A DNA stretch of 64,000 nucleotides from Fodinibius halophilus (GCF_011059105.1 NZ_JAALLS010000006.1:62001-126000), one strand, 5' to 3'. Counted from the stretch's first letter, positions 26,233 through 38,100 are shown. Notes: a model not told the origin generated them from the sequence alone. Made by a program: numbers and translations.

Positions 26233-27075
26233 TTACTTTGCCATTTGATAGAGTAGCTCAATCTCTTCGGGCCATCGCTCGGTATTAGGAGTTTCCAGTA
26301 TCATCGGGATATCATCAAAACGGTCATCTTGCATTAGTAACTCAAAACCTTTTATTCCTATTTTGCCCTCCCCAATATTGGCATGGCGGTCTACCCTACT
26401 TCCCAGCTCTTTTTGCGAATCATTTAAGTGCATTCCTTTCAGATACTCAAACCCTACGGTTTGGTCAAATTCAGTCATCATTTGTTGGTATCCCTCGGCC
26501 GTTGACATATCATATCCCGCAGCAAAAGCATGACAGGTATCAATACAGACGCCCACCCGGCTTTTATCTTCTACGCCATCAATGATTTCAGCCAGGTATT
26601 CAAACTTATAACCGATACTGGTGCCCTGCCCGGCAGTATTTTCGATAACAGCTGTTACGCCCTCCGTTTGCTCCAATGCCCGATTTATGGACTCAGAATT
26701 TCGTTGCAGACACTCATCAACACTAATTTTGCTCAAATGATTACCGGGATGAAAATTCAACAGTTCTATCCCAAGCTGCTCACATCGCTTTAATTCAACG
26801 GTAAAAGCATTTCTTGATTTCTGTAATTTATCCTCATCAGGATGGCCCAGATTAATCAAATAGCTGTCGTGAGGCATCACGTAATCCATCTTATAATTAA
26901 GAGCGGCACACTTCTGTTTAAATCCCGCTATACTTTCTGGGGTAAGCGGCGGAGCCTCCCACCTGCGCTGATTTTTAGTAAAAAGGGCAAACGCTTTAGC
27001 TCCAATTTCATCTGCCCGTTCCGGTACGTTTTCTACACCACCTGCGGCACTTACATGAGCTCCAATATATTTCAT
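26233..27075 (-). CDS. nfo: Endonuclease IV (Nfo)
   Basis: 280 residues from ATG 27075 ([14 protein letters not shown]), the normal length and start for the family. An in-frame upstream extension of 34 residues is not credible. Signatures are [79 protein letters not shown], and the terminal ETPN. These supply the trinuclear zinc ligands. It cleaves DNA at abasic sites in base excision repair. It is convergent with the broken methyltransferase gene. Confidence 0.95.
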   Translation of the reverse strand: MKYIGAHVSAAGGVENVPERADEIGAKAFALFTKNQRRWEAPPLTPESIAGFKQKCAALNYKMDYVMPHDSYLINLGHPDEDKLQKSRNAFTVELKRCEQLGIELLNFHPGNHLSKISVDECLQRNSESINRALEQTEGVTAVIENTAGQGTSIGYKFEYLAEIIDGVEDKSRVGVCIDTCHAFAAGYDMSTAEGYQQMMTEFDQTVGFEYLKGMHLNDSQKELGSRVDRHANIGEGKIGIKGFELLMQDDRFDDIPMILETPNTERWPEEIELLYQMAK

Positions 27076-27284
27076 AAACCTGTGGGTTAAATTCTTTTTA
27101 GGACACGAGAGAAGTAATTCAAAAGAAGTAGCAATTTCAACCGCTTTCTGATGAATCACTCCTGATATTATAATCATTTAAGAGAATTCATCGTGTCAAA
27201 ACAGGTGTTCATCGAAAACCCCTTTTGAGACATCCTATAATTTCATTAGTTGAGGACAGTTCAATCGCAACAAAGCCATAAATC

Positions 27285-27932
27285 ATGAAAAAAATAACAT
27301 ATAGTATCCCGGTTCTACTTCTCCTTTTCATTCTTACCGGTTGTGGCATTCCTTCGGTGCATCCCCTCTATAATCCTGACGATTTGGTGGTAAAAGAAGA
27401 GTTGTCCGGTAAGTGGAAAAAAAAGGAAAACAGTGATGTTTATAATGTATTTCATCTACAAGACCTGAAAGTAAATGAACAGGTTCGCGACACACTTGGT
27501 ATCAAAGAGGATGATAGTCTTATTGCGGCCTTTGAGGAGATTAATCTTGATAATACCTACTTGATTGTTGAGTCAGATATTGGCGAGGCAGATTCAGAAA
27601 TTTTCGTAGGCGGGCTTGTAAAGCTTGATAAAAACTACTATTTGGATTTATATAAATATCCAGGTTTCTCTGCAGACAACTTTTCATACCCGGTACACCT
27701 TTTTGTAAAAGTTGATCTGCATGACGATAAAATTGTAATGCACCAGTTTCGGGAGCAATGGATCAAGGAATTGATCAAAAAAAGAGAAATTCGTATTAAA
27801 CATGAAGTCTCTTTTGATAACTTTTTGCTAACGGCTTCTACCAACGACTTGCAAGCATTTATCCGCAAGTATGGAGATAACCCAAAAGCCTATGACGGGG
27901 ATGAACTTATTTTCAACAAAATAAATGATTAG
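27285..27932 (+). CDS. Lipoprotein upstream of a LytS/LytTR pair
   Basis: 215 residues with a lipoprotein signal (lipobox LTGCG, about residues 17-21) and no domain I recognise. The mature part begins with PSVHPLYNPDDLV, then SGKWK, reminiscent of small Bacteroidota lipoproteins that measure or bind envelope components. It overlaps the kinase gene by one base (TAGTG), so it is the first gene of a three-gene signalling operon and might be the sensor's accessory or a target. Confidence 0.65.
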   Translation: MKKITYSIPVLLLLFILTGCGIPSVHPLYNPDDLVVKEELSGKWKKKENSDVYNVFHLQDLKVNEQVRDTLGIKEDDSLIAAFEEINLDNTYLIVESDIGEADSEIFVGGLVKLDKNYYLDLYKYPGFSADNFSYPVHLFVKVDLHDDKIVMHQFREQWIKELIKKREIRIKHEVSFDNFLLTASTNDLQAFIRKYGDNPKAYDGDELIFNKIND

Positions 27933-28978
27933 TGGACCGCCTTAAGACCTATACCACTGCTTTTTTAAGCAACCACTGGGTACAGTATTTTTTATTCTGG
28001 ATGCTTTGTTACTTCGTATTAACAAAGCATTTTTCCTACGATGGTACCATTAAAAAGATTGATCTTATATATACCGGCCTATTTATGCTGAGTATATGGG
28101 GGGCGGTAATCATAAACAGCTTTGCACTTATTCCCCGTTTGCTGGCTCATAGAAGATACCTTGGCTATGCCGGGTTAATAACCCTTACCATGTTGGGAAC
28201 CACCTGGTTTAATATTCTTACCTACGAATATCTGTCTGACTGGCTCTTTCCCGACTATTATTTCATCTCATACTTTGAATGGTACCAAATTTTACAATAT
28301 ATACTGGCATTCACGGGCATCACAACCCTGTTGCAACTATCACGGAGCTGGTTCAGGGAAGCTGAAATGCAGCAATCATTAGCCGAAATAAAAGAGGAAA
28401 AAATAGCTACAGAGCTCAAAGCATTGCGAGCTCAAATAAATCCTCATTTTTTATTTAATAGTCTCAATCACATTTATGCTCTGGCCGTTAAAAAATCATC
28501 CCAGACAGCCCCTGCGGTACTTCAGCTTTCTGAGCTTTTGCGCTATGCAATCCAGCGGATGAATCATGAGAAAGTACCATTAGAGGAAGAGATTGAATAC
28601 CTCGAAAAGTTTGTGGCTCTTTATAAAAGCCGAACCCACCATCCTGAAAGGGTTCATTTTTCGGTGACCGGCAGCCCCAAAAATCTAACTATTGCCCCTT
28701 TACTGCTTGTGGTATTTGTTGAAAACTGTTTTAAACATGGCAGCACACCCCTCAAAAACGACTCCATAGATATCTCTTTATCCATTGAGGAGCAGAAGCT
28801 TCGCCTGCAAACGAAAAACAGAATTTCTCAAGATCATGAACTGCCCAAAATATCGAATGGACTAGGACTCGAAAATGTACGACGCCGCCTTGTGTTGCTT
28901 TATGAGAATAAGTACAACCTCGACATTAAACGAAATGATCGTTTTTTTGAAGTTGATTTAGAATTGGAACTACTATGA
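27932..28978 (+). CDS. LytS/YehU-type membrane histidine kinase
   Basis: 348 residues starting with GTG. Four predicted membrane helices lie within residues ~15-140. The His_kinase (PF06580-type) block follows: LRAQINPHFLFNSLNHI with phospho-acceptor His172, then LSELLRYAIQ and the ATPase N-box LLLVVFVENCFKHG. NGLGLENVRRRL is the G-box. It is expected to phosphorylate the LytTR regulator whose gene overlaps it by four bases. No extracellular ligand domain is present, so sensing is by the membrane part or through the preceding lipoprotein. Confidence 0.9.
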   Translation: MDRLKTYTTAFLSNHWVQYFLFWMLCYFVLTKHFSYDGTIKKIDLIYTGLFMLSIWGAVIINSFALIPRLLAHRRYLGYAGLITLTMLGTTWFNILTYEYLSDWLFPDYYFISYFEWYQILQYILAFTGITTLLQLSRSWFREAEMQQSLAEIKEEKIATELKALRAQINPHFLFNSLNHIYALAVKKSSQTAPAVLQLSELLRYAIQRMNHEKVPLEEEIEYLEKFVALYKSRTHHPERVHFSVTGSPKNLTIAPLLLVVFVENCFKHGSTPLKNDSIDISLSIEEQKLRLQTKNRISQDHELPKISNGLGLENVRRRLVLLYENKYNLDIKRNDRFFEVDLELELL

Positions 28979-29658
28979 GTAATACTATCACCTGTCTAAT
29001 TGTTGATGATGAACCTTCTGCCCAGCAGATACTGGAGCGTTATATCTCAGATGTTCCAAGGCTAGAGCTACTCAAAAGCTGTGACGACGCGCTCCAGGCT
29101 CGAAGCTACCTCACTGATCACCACGCTGATTTATTACTGTTAGATATCAACATGCCCACCCTCTCGGGAATTAGCTTTTTAAAGTCACTGAGAAACCCGC
29201 CGGAGGTTATCTTAACTACTGCTTATGACGAATATGCCTTGGAAGGCTACGAGCTAGATGTAATTGATTACCTGCTCAAACCATTTTCATTCGAACGGTT
29301 CCTGCAGGCAATTTCAAAATATGAGGATCGGGTTCAGAACGATAATCAACAAAATACCCTTTTTATAAAAGCCGACCACAAAACATACCGAATCGATAGT
29401 GATTCCATCTCATATATCGAATCGTTAGGAGATTATATAACGATCCATATCTCTGATAAAAAGTTGACGACCTACGAAACATTGAAGAATATCCAAACAA
29501 AATTACCGTCTAACTTTATGCGCGTACACAAATCTTTTATTGTATGCATCGATAAAGTCAACTACCTGGAAGGCAATCGCCTTATTCTGAGTACAGATGA
29601 GATTCCCATAGGGGGAACTTACCGTGAAAAAGTTAAAAGCAGATTCAATATATCGTAA
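28975..29658 (+). CDS. LytTR-family response regulator
   Basis: 227 residues: receiver domain 1-120 (IVDDEPSAQQIL, phospho-acceptor Asp57 in LLLLDINMP, TTAYDEYALEGYE, and DYLLKPFSFERF). A LytTR DNA-binding domain covers ~130-225 (LFIKADHKTYRI, ISYIESLGDYITIH, FMRVHKSFIVCIDKVN). It is coupled to the kinase by ATGA and likely binds direct repeats in target promoters. No such site was obvious upstream of its own operon. Confidence 0.93.
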   Translation: MSNTITCLIVDDEPSAQQILERYISDVPRLELLKSCDDALQARSYLTDHHADLLLLDINMPTLSGISFLKSLRNPPEVILTTAYDEYALEGYELDVIDYLLKPFSFERFLQAISKYEDRVQNDNQQNTLFIKADHKTYRIDSDSISYIESLGDYITIHISDKKLTTYETLKNIQTKLPSNFMRVHKSFIVCIDKVNYLEGNRLILSTDEIPIGGTYREKVKSRFNIS

Positions 29659-29663
29659 TGGAC

Positions 29664-30083
29664 CTATTTCCAGGATCCAATAATAAGCCCCATTATCGTA
29701 AAAGCAACACTCCAGTAGCCCCCGTTGATACAGATATATTTCCATGATCTCCGTTCATATAGACTATTTACGGCAAGGGCAAAAAAGATCCAGCCGAAGC
29801 CTGTCAAAAATCCATAAAAAGCTCCGCTGGCTGCCGTTACCTTAGCTGCTGCTTCCGGTGATCCCGTTAAAAAGAGAGCCAGATTTAACGCCATAATACC
29901 CTCAAAAACAAAGGCCAGGCCAAATATTTTAGCCATATTTTCTTCTTGAAGTCCTTCTTTGTTCATACCAACAGCCTCCATCCATGCGGCCCCAAAAAGG
30001 GGGCCATACCAGAGCCATCCTACTAAAAAAGTTGATAGCGTTGCTGCCAGAACTGCCCAAAAGTTAATGTTTGAGAACTCCAT
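29664..30083 (-). CDS. DUF1761 membrane protein
   Basis: 139 residues with four hydrophobic segments. FLVGWLWYGPLFGAAWMEAVG is the DUF1761 hallmark, and GFGWIFFALAVNSLYERRSW and NGGYWSVAFTIMGLIIG follow. The family has unknown function. Its stop is five bases from that of the LytTR gene (convergent). Confidence 0.85.
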   Translation of the reverse strand: MEFSNINFWAVLAATLSTFLVGWLWYGPLFGAAWMEAVGMNKEGLQEENMAKIFGLAFVFEGIMALNLALFLTGSPEAAAKVTAASGAFYGFLTGFGWIFFALAVNSLYERRSWKYICINGGYWSVAFTIMGLIIGSWK

Positions 30084-30137
30084 AATGATATCCCCTATAT
30101 GATTTTAAGATGAAGGTACGATCTACTTTGTCTTCTG

Positions 30138-33100
30138 CTATTGATCTATCTTGGTAAACGTTAAAATAAATGTAGCCCCTTTACCCTGCCCATCACTCTT
30201 AACTTTAATACTTCCTCCCATTTCTGAAATGTAGTTGGCACTGCTGTGTAATCCAAAGCCGTGGCCAGAATCTTTTGTCGTAAACCCCTGCGTGAATACA
30301 CTTCCGAGGTTTTCCTTTTTTATCCCAGATCCATTATCCGCAATTGACAGATACAAATGCTCCTCCTCTTGCCAGGTTTCTATCCAGATAATCCGCTCTG
30401 ATGGGGGTTTGTGTGCCATTGCTTCTTTGGCATTTTTAAACAGGTTAACCAATATGTGCATCAGCTTACTTTTTTGCACTTTGACTTCATCCTGGTCATC
30501 AAATTCAGTTTTAATCGTCAATTCATGACGGCTAATACTATCCGACTGGATTTTCAAAATATCTTTGATTATCTCTCGTAACCTTGCACTTTCTTCTACC
30601 CGGCCAACTTTCGCAAAACTTTGCTGAGTATCAATAACCTCAGTGATAAGCTTCACTTTTTGCGTGAGTCTCTCGCAATGCGCTTTAAGGTTTTGGTGCT
30701 CGTTTTCCAAGGGTTTTTCAAGCTTGAGGTAATAGTCCAACAACTTGTTTCCCCTGGGATCATTAATAAGAAAATCTTCAAGATTATCTTTGTGTTCCTT
30801 CAACAAGGCATTAGCTCGTTTATATTTAGGGAGTTTTGAGTTGTTGAGTGTCTCCGCAATTTGTGTTGTTGATATATTAATACTGTTTAAAATATTACCA
30901 ATATTATGAATGACTCCTGTAGCTAAATCAGCCATACCGGCTTTATGCGCTTTTTCTATCAATTCACTCCTTGTTCTTTTCAGATCCTGTAAGGCCTTTT
31001 GCAAGTCATCATTTTTCTTATTTAACTCTTTGGTACGCAGCTCTACCTTTTCCTCTAATCTTTTATTTTGTTCCTGTATAGAGCGAATACGATATCGATA
31101 GCCCGCCGAAACCACTCCAATTATCAAAATAGCTGATATAAGGTAAAACCAGGTAGTTCGCCAAAATGGTGGGACAATGACCAGGGTTAGCGCATCTTTT
31201 TCTGCCCCCCATACCCCATCGCTATTGGCCGTCTTCAACTTAAAATGGTACTCCCCAGGATCTAAATTAGTATATGTGGCCGATCTTTTTTTACCTACTA
31301 AATTCCATTTGGAATCGAAGCCTTCTAACTTATAGGCATAGCGAACTCCTTTTACAGCACTATACTCTAAAGCAGCGTAATTTAAAGTAATTACACTTGA
31401 ATTGTAGGGTAAGGTAATCTGTTCGGTTTGACTTATATGCTTTTTAAGCGGGGTATTTTCACCAATTTTCACCGTTTCATTGAACAACTGAAAGTTTGTT
31501 AATACAAGCTGGGGAACCTTGTCAGTAGCCGTAATACTATCAGGATGAAACCGATTAAAGCCATTTGCTCCACCAAAATACATATATCCCTGTCTATCTT
31601 TATAATGGGCTCCTTCACTAAATTCTCGACTTTGTAATCCATCTTTAATTCCATATTTGGTAAATTTCTCAGTATCTGGATCAAATTTTGCCAATCCATC
31701 ATTTGTGCTAATCCATATATGGCCGTTATTGTCGGTTAGCATTCCATTTATAACATTGTTAGGCAATCCATCTTCTTTTGAGTAGGTAGTTAGCTTATGG
31801 GTTTTTCGGTTAAAGAGTTTAAGCCCACCCCCGCGGGTTCCCAGCCATAACCGTTGCTGTTGATCTTCCAACATACATTGAATAACACTGCTGTATAGGT
31901 TACCCCCATTAATATTAAAAAACTGAAATTCCTCTTTACTCCGGTTGAACTTCGTTAGGTTCCCCCCGTAAGAACCGATCCAAATGTTCCCTTTACTATC
32001 TTCATAAAAGCTTCTTATATCATTATTGCCGATACTTGTTGTATCTCCGGGATCTTCTTTATAGCGACGGATATTTTCGGTTTGGGGATCCAAAACATTA
32101 ACCCCTCCTCCATTGGTGCCAATCCACAGGTTACCACGGCTGCTCTTGTAGAGTTCAAAAATATCATTACTGCTCAAGCTATTTACATCATCCGGATTAT
32201 GCTGATAATGCTTAAACGTATTATCAGCCAGGTTGTATTGGCTGACTCCCCCGTTATAGGTTCCTAACCATACATGGTTCTTTTTCTGGTGCTCTTCCAT
32301 CGCTAACACAACATCACTCGGAATACTATTCTTATCATCAGGATTATGACGAATAGCAGAAAAAGTGCCATTATCCCGATCAAAGATATTTAGGCCTCCA
32401 CCGTCTGTCCCAATCAAAAAAGTACCGGTAGAGGTTTCCAAAAAACTACGTACGGTATTGTAAGTAAGACTTGTAGAATCGTTCGGATTGTTCTTGTAGT
32501 GTTCAATTTTCTTTTTATCCCTGTCGACAAAATTTACACCCCCAGAGAACGTGCCAATCCACATGGTCCGATCATCTCCCTCAAATAAACTCAGAATGCC
32601 ATTTTTATGAATACTTTTGGGGTTGTATTTATCGTATTTAAAATTGTGAAACTGTTCTTTTGCCCGATCAAAAACACTTAAGCCCTCGTTACTCGTGCCT
32701 ATCCAGAGAAGCCCCTTATAATCTTCTTCAATAGCATATATCCTGTCACCAACAATGCTATTGGGATCCGTATTATCGTGGCTGTAACTACTGAAGGTGT
32801 CTTCTTTATAGTTATAATAATTTAGTCCCCCTCCATCAGTTCCAATCCACAACCGTCCTTTGCTATCTTCATAAATAGTGGTAATGTGATTTGCGCTAAT
32901 ACTGTTTTTGTTGTCGGGATCATGGAAGTATCGTTTGAATTGCCCTGTTTGGCGGTTCATAATATTCAATCCATCTTCTGTACCTACCCACAAATTGCCC
33001 CTACTATCCTCATAAATAGCGGTCACATTATTTGAGCTAATACTCAATGAATCATTCTTCTTATTAACATAGTGGGTATCCTTGGAAAGGTAATGTTCAT

Positions 33101-33611
33101 CCTTAGGCCCGGTACGCTCCATCAAGTTTAAGCCCCAGCTGGTACCAACCCAGAAATTCCCGTTGTTATCTTCATAAATATCCCAAATAGAATTATCACT
33201 TAGTGTTTCCTGGGGGCGGTCGATATCACCTTGAAATCGAATAAAACGATCCTTTTCGCGATCATACAAATTTACCCCACGTCCAAGAGTACCAACCCAG
33301 AGGTTCCCTTTACTATCTTCGTATAATGTTCGCACCTCGTTAGAGCTGATGCTATACCTGTCATCAGCATTATGCGTATAAATGGTGAATTCATATCCAT
33401 TATATTTATTCAACCCATCTTGGGTGGCAAACCACATGTAGCCCTGCTCATCCTGCAATATGGCATAAACCGACCGTTGGGAAAGCCCATCTACGGGCGT
33501 TAGCTGATGGAACTCCGTATTTTGCAAGACTTGTCCCCTGCTTACAGTAACTGACAACATCAACAGTAATAAAAAAAAGCTACATCTCACTTTTAATCGT
33601 TGTACTTCCAT
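30138..33611 (-). CDS. Double-propeller sensor kinase with HNxGN H-box (kinase 1)
   Basis: 1157 residues. A signal peptide or anchor is followed by 14 two-component-regulator propeller repeats (for example LYEDSKGNLWVGTLGRGVNL), enough for two seven-bladed propellers. Then come a Y_Y_Y domain (about 740-810, AYKLEGFDSKWNLVG), one transmembrane helix (about 820-840) and a coiled coil. The C-terminal kinase module has H902 in ATGVIHNIGNILNS, N-box FKNAKEAM (about 1060) and G-boxes DNGSG and GHGFGLH. The sensor half is that of Bacteroidota hybrid two-component systems for glycans, but there is no receiver or AraC output. The ~157-residue H-to-N spacing is longer than usual. The C-terminus is paralogous to the next two kinases. 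Confidence 0.88.
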   Translation of the reverse strand: MEVQRLKVRCSFFLLLLMLSVTVSRGQVLQNTEFHQLTPVDGLSQRSVYAILQDEQGYMWFATQDGLNKYNGYEFTIYTHNADDRYSISSNEVRTLYEDSKGNLWVGTLGRGVNLYDREKDRFIRFQGDIDRPQETLSDNSIWDIYEDNNGNFWVGTSWGLNLMERTGPKDEHYLSKDTHYVNKKNDSLSISSNNVTAIYEDSRGNLWVGTEDGLNIMNRQTGQFKRYFHDPDNKNSISANHITTIYEDSKGRLWIGTDGGGLNYYNYKEDTFSSYSHDNTDPNSIVGDRIYAIEEDYKGLLWIGTSNEGLSVFDRAKEQFHNFKYDKYNPKSIHKNGILSLFEGDDRTMWIGTFSGGVNFVDRDKKKIEHYKNNPNDSTSLTYNTVRSFLETSTGTFLIGTDGGGLNIFDRDNGTFSAIRHNPDDKNSIPSDVVLAMEEHQKKNHVWLGTYNGGVSQYNLADNTFKHYQHNPDDVNSLSSNDIFELYKSSRGNLWIGTNGGGVNVLDPQTENIRRYKEDPGDTTSIGNNDIRSFYEDSKGNIWIGSYGGNLTKFNRSKEEFQFFNINGGNLYSSVIQCMLEDQQQRLWLGTRGGGLKLFNRKTHKLTTYSKEDGLPNNVINGMLTDNNGHIWISTNDGLAKFDPDTEKFTKYGIKDGLQSREFSEGAHYKDRQGYMYFGGANGFNRFHPDSITATDKVPQLVLTNFQLFNETVKIGENTPLKKHISQTEQITLPYNSSVITLNYAALEYSAVKGVRYAYKLEGFDSKWNLVGKKRSATYTNLDPGEYHFKLKTANSDGVWGAEKDALTLVIVPPFWRTTWFYLISAILIIGVVSAGYRYRIRSIQEQNKRLEEKVELRTKELNKKNDDLQKALQDLKRTRSELIEKAHKAGMADLATGVIHNIGNILNSINISTTQIAETLNNSKLPKYKRANALLKEHKDNLEDFLINDPRGNKLLDYYLKLEKPLENEHQNLKAHCERLTQKVKLITEVIDTQQSFAKVGRVEESARLREIIKDILKIQSDSISRHELTIKTEFDDQDEVKVQKSKLMHILVNLFKNAKEAMAHKPPSERIIWIETWQEEEHLYLSIADNGSGIKKENLGSVFTQGFTTKDSGHGFGLHSSANYISEMGGSIKVKSDGQGKGATFILTFTKIDQ

Positions 33612-33673
33612 ATTTCTCTACTATTCCTCTAACTAAACCTATTATGAACCCACTACTTACTGTATTCTCCCCC

Positions 33674-35101
33674 TCATTTTTTGGGAAAGAGTAATGTAAA
33701 AGTTGCTCCTTGCCCTTCACTTTCTACTAAAATTTTACCATCCATTTCGGCCATGTAATTGGCACAGGTGTGTAACCCATACCCATGTCCCGACCTTTTA
33801 GTCGTAAATCCGTGATTAAATATTTTTTTCTTATTTGCCTCACTGATACCATCCCCATTGTCGGATATCGAGAGATAGATATGGTCCTCATCCTGGCTCG
33901 TTCCAATTGTCAATACTCTCTCATCTCGATTGACATTGGTCATAGCCTCTTTGGCATTTTTAAATAAATTAACCAGTATATGTATCAGCTTACTCTTTTG
34001 TACCTCAACGGTATCAGTATCTTCAAAATCTTTTTGTATGTGTAATTCGTGACGCTCAATACTCCCTGCCTGTAGTTTCAAGGTATCTTCAACAATCTCT
34101 TCGAGCTGTACCTCTTCCACAATGCGCCCGACCTTGGCATAGTCTTGCTGAGCATCAATTACTTCCAGCATCAGATTAACCTTATCAATAAGTCTATTGC
34201 AATGCTCTTGAAGTTTCTCATGCTCCTGGCTTAAAGGTTGCCCAAGTTTTAGATAGTAGTTTAACAACTTTGGTCCTCGGGAATCTTCAGCGATAAATTC
34301 TTTTAAGTTGTCCTTATGTTCGTCCAGAAGCTCATTAGCTTGCTGTAACTTCGGAATTTTCGATTTTTGCAGCGTCTCATTAATCACTGATGTAGAAATA
34401 TTAACGCTATTTAGAATATTGCCGATATTATGGAGTACGCCTGTTGCCAAATCTGCCATCCCGGCTTTATGTGCTTTTTCAACTAATTCATTTCTGGTTG
34501 ACTTTAGTTCCTCTACCGTCTCATTCAGCTTTTCATTCTTATCTTCCATCTTACTACGCATTCCTGCTAACTTTCGTGCCTGGCTATAAAATGAGGCCGC
34601 GGCATTAATTATAAAAAGAATGAGCATTATCATTACAATGATGTCAATATAAAATGGCCCGTCTAACTGGACTTCGGCTCCCATAATTAGTCCACCCATT
34701 AGCATTCCACCTAGAAAAAGTGCCAACGTTTGAAACATCTGCCGAAATCCTCCAATCATCGTATTAGTGACAAGAGCACCCGCTAAAAAAGCATATGACT
34801 GCCACAGATAAAATTCAATGGCTACAATCCAAAAACCAAGCATTACCGATTCAAACTTCATTGCCCATAACTCTACTCGTTTATCTCCAGGCCTTAGTTT
34901 GGACAGCAACAAAATAAAATTAGGATAAATCAACAGAGATATTGTTAAGAAAAAGAAATACCAACTGGACCATCCCCTTTCTACAACTAGCAACCCAATA
35001 GCAATAAAAGAAGCAATAAATCCCACCATGCGTGGAATATAATTAGCACGTGCCAAACGGTGTGCCCTACCCATTTTAAAATCAGTTAAAAATGATGGCA
35101 T
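33674..35101 (-). CDS. Multi-pass membrane kinase with HNxGN H-box (kinase 2)
   Basis: 475 residues. The first ~170 form about six membrane helices resembling a MASE2-type sensor (ARANYIPRMVGF; GWSSWYFFFL). A coiled coil and the shared ~260-residue kinase module follow, with H224 in ATGVLHNIGNILNS, N-box FKNAKEAM and G-boxes DNGDG and GHGYGLH. There is no receiver or DNA-binding domain. The module is very similar to those of the flanking propeller kinases, so the same partner is likely. The MASE2 assignment is tentative. Confidence 0.85.
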   Translation of the reverse strand: MPSFLTDFKMGRAHRLARANYIPRMVGFIASFIAIGLLVVERGWSSWYFFFLTISLLIYPNFILLLSKLRPGDKRVELWAMKFESVMLGFWIVAIEFYLWQSYAFLAGALVTNTMIGGFRQMFQTLALFLGGMLMGGLIMGAEVQLDGPFYIDIIVMIMLILFIINAAASFYSQARKLAGMRSKMEDKNEKLNETVEELKSTRNELVEKAHKAGMADLATGVLHNIGNILNSVNISTSVINETLQKSKIPKLQQANELLDEHKDNLKEFIAEDSRGPKLLNYYLKLGQPLSQEHEKLQEHCNRLIDKVNLMLEVIDAQQDYAKVGRIVEEVQLEEIVEDTLKLQAGSIERHELHIQKDFEDTDTVEVQKSKLIHILVNLFKNAKEAMTNVNRDERVLTIGTSQDEDHIYLSISDNGDGISEANKKKIFNHGFTTKRSGHGYGLHTCANYMAEMDGKILVESEGQGATFTLLFPKK

Positions 35102-35164
35102 ATTATTAAATTACAGCCCCGCATTTAGTTAATAGCAGTCACAGGTGCGGGGATAAAATCAGTT

Positions 35165-38100
35165 TTATTCCTCTTCGTTACTATCTTTCGCTTTAGCAAA
35201 GATTAGTGTAAAAGTAGCCCCTTTGCCCTTACCATTGCTCTCCACTTCAATATCACCACCCATTTCTTTCATATAGTTTGCACAGCTGTGCAGCCCAAAG
35301 CCATGTCCGCTTTTTTTGGTAGTAAATCCGTGGTTAAATACTTTTTTAAGATTTTCTTCTTTAATACCGGAACCGTTATCAGAAATGGAAAGGAATACTC
35401 TATCGTTATCTTCCCAGCTTCTTATTTTAATTACTTTGTCATCGGGCCGATTCCCCGCCATAGCTTCTTTCGCATTTTTGATAAGGTTCACAAGCACATG
35501 CATCAATTTTGAATGCTGGGCAATAATCGGATCCACAGAATCCAGCTCCTTGTCAACAGTTAGCCCGTGGCGGTCAATAGATCCGGCTTGCAGAGTCAAA
35601 GCATCTTCAATCATCTCTCCAAGCGAAATATGATCGGCATACATACTTGCTCCGGCATAGCTCTGTTGTGCTGCAATTGCTTCATTAATGAGTTCTATCT
35701 TTTCGGTCAAACGTTTCGATTGCTTAATAACTTTTTGTTGTTCTTTTTTTAACGGATCTTCAAGCCGGAGATAGTACTGCATCAACTTTTTCCCTTTGGG
35801 GTTATTTGTAACAAACCCTTCAATATCATCTACATTTTCACGTAATATTGTATTTGCCTGCAGCAATCCCTGCAACTTGGAATGCTTCATAGTATCTTCG
35901 ATAAGAGCGGCAGAAGTATTCACACTGTTCAAGATATTACCGACATTGTGTAAAATTCCGGTAGCGAGATCTGCCATCCCTGCTTTATGGGCTTTTTCGA
36001 CCACTTCATCCCTTGCTTTTTCGAGCTCTTCCAGGGCATTTTTGAGTTCCTCATTTCTATGATTTAACTCGGAAGTACGATCTGCTACTTCTTTTTCGAG
36101 CCGTTCACTATATTCCTTATACCTGCGTACTTTCATCCTATAGCCAGTAAAGATAACTCCGATGACAAATACGGTAGCAAACAGATAAAACCATGTTGTT
36201 TGCCAAAAGGGAGGTGTAATAATAAGCGATAGTGAGGTTCCCCGATTATTCCAAATTCCGTCGTTATTTGATGCTTTAACACGAAAGGTATATTCTCCCG
36301 GGGCCAATTCAGTGTAAGTAACAAAGTTTCGGTTACCCACATAGTTCCAGTCTTCATCAAAGCCTTCCAGCTTGTAGGCATATTTGTTTTTCTCGGGGAT
36401 GGTAAAATTAAGGGCCGCAAACTCAAAAGAAATTACATTATCAGCATATGATAATGTGAGCGCATCGGTGTATGTAATTGTTTTCTGAAGAATAGTTTTT
36501 TTGCCATTATCGCTTTTAAAATCACCCTGAACAGGCACCGATTCATTAAACAACTGCAGGTCAGTAAGCACCACGGGAGGAGCATGAGGATTACCTTTCA
36601 GATCTGAAGGCACAATTTTGTTAAAACCGTTAATCCCGCCAACGTAGACTTGACCGACAGCAGAAGTAAAAGCTGCACCGGCATTAAATTCATTGGCCTG
36701 CAAACCATCACGCTTGTTAAAAATATCAAAGGCCTCCGTTTCGGGGTGCCACACAGCAAGCCCCATTGTAGTACCCAAATAAATATGGCCTTCATGGTCG
36801 TTTGTTATAACCCAAATAATATCGTCAGGCAATCCATCATCCCGATTATAATAATTAAGTAATTCGTGTGTATCACTATCTAAAATAAATACCCCTACTG
36901 AAGTTCCTATCCAAAGCCGGCCTTTCGAATCTTCATGAATATCCATTACCGAACTCCCTTTGGGAATTGTGGAATCCGATGCAAAAGATTTAAAATCATC
37001 TGTTTGGGGGCGATACAGATTCAGTCCTTTTCTGGTTCCGATCCAGATTTGATCTTTACTATCAACGTACACCTCTGTGGTAAACGAATCCAACAGACTA
37101 TTGGGGTCTGTAGGATCTGACTTATAATGTACAAATTGATCCGTTTCGGGATCCAAGACATCTACCCCGCGCCCCGATGTGGTAACCCATACCCTGCCAT
37201 CAGCAGCTATATCTACTCCCCAAAGTGAAGGATAACTAATAGAATTTGTGGTTCCTTCGTCTACCATATAACGCTTAAACTCTTGCGTATCATGATTAAA
37301 TTTATTGAGTCCCTTTATAGTTGCCATCCATATATTTCCTGACTGATCTTTTGCAAGATTAAAAATGCGATTGCTGCTCAATGAATTTTGATTCTTGGGA
37401 TCATGGAAAAAGGATAAAAACTCACCGGTTTGGGGATTAAACCGATTTAGGCCATTATCTGTACCTATCCAAATATTCTTATCTTTATCTTCCACAAAAT
37501 CCCAAATATTATCATCACTTAACGTATTTTCTTTATTAGGTTCATGCGTATAGTGCTCAAATCCTTTTTGATGATAACTAAATTTATCAATCCCATTCGA
37601 CCAACTTCCTATCCACAGGGTATTGTGCTGATCTTCGTAAATACTGTATATCCGATTTGATTTTATGCTATTTGGATTGGTGGGGTCAGAGGTAAACCTG
37701 CGAAAATCGTCTGTTTTTGAGTTGTACAAATTGAGACCATTCTCGGTGCCTATCCATAAGTTTGACCTGCTGTCAGAATAAATAACATTAACCGTATTGT
37801 CGCTTAATGAGGTAGGATCACCACTTGCATTGCGATAAGCTTTTGCCTGTTCTCTCTTCTTGTCTATGCGATAGAGCCCATTTTCTGTACCTACCCAGAG
37901 TACCTCATTTTTATCTTCATAAATTGAAGTAACAACTTCATCCGACAAAGCAGAAAGATCGAGTTCAACTAGTTTCTGCTCCTTGGCATCCAGATAAAAA
38001 AGGCCATTTCCAAACGAGCCCACCCATAATACTCCTTTAGAATCACGATAGACAGTCCTAAAATTGCTATCCCCTTCGGGAATATAATAACCTTTAAAAT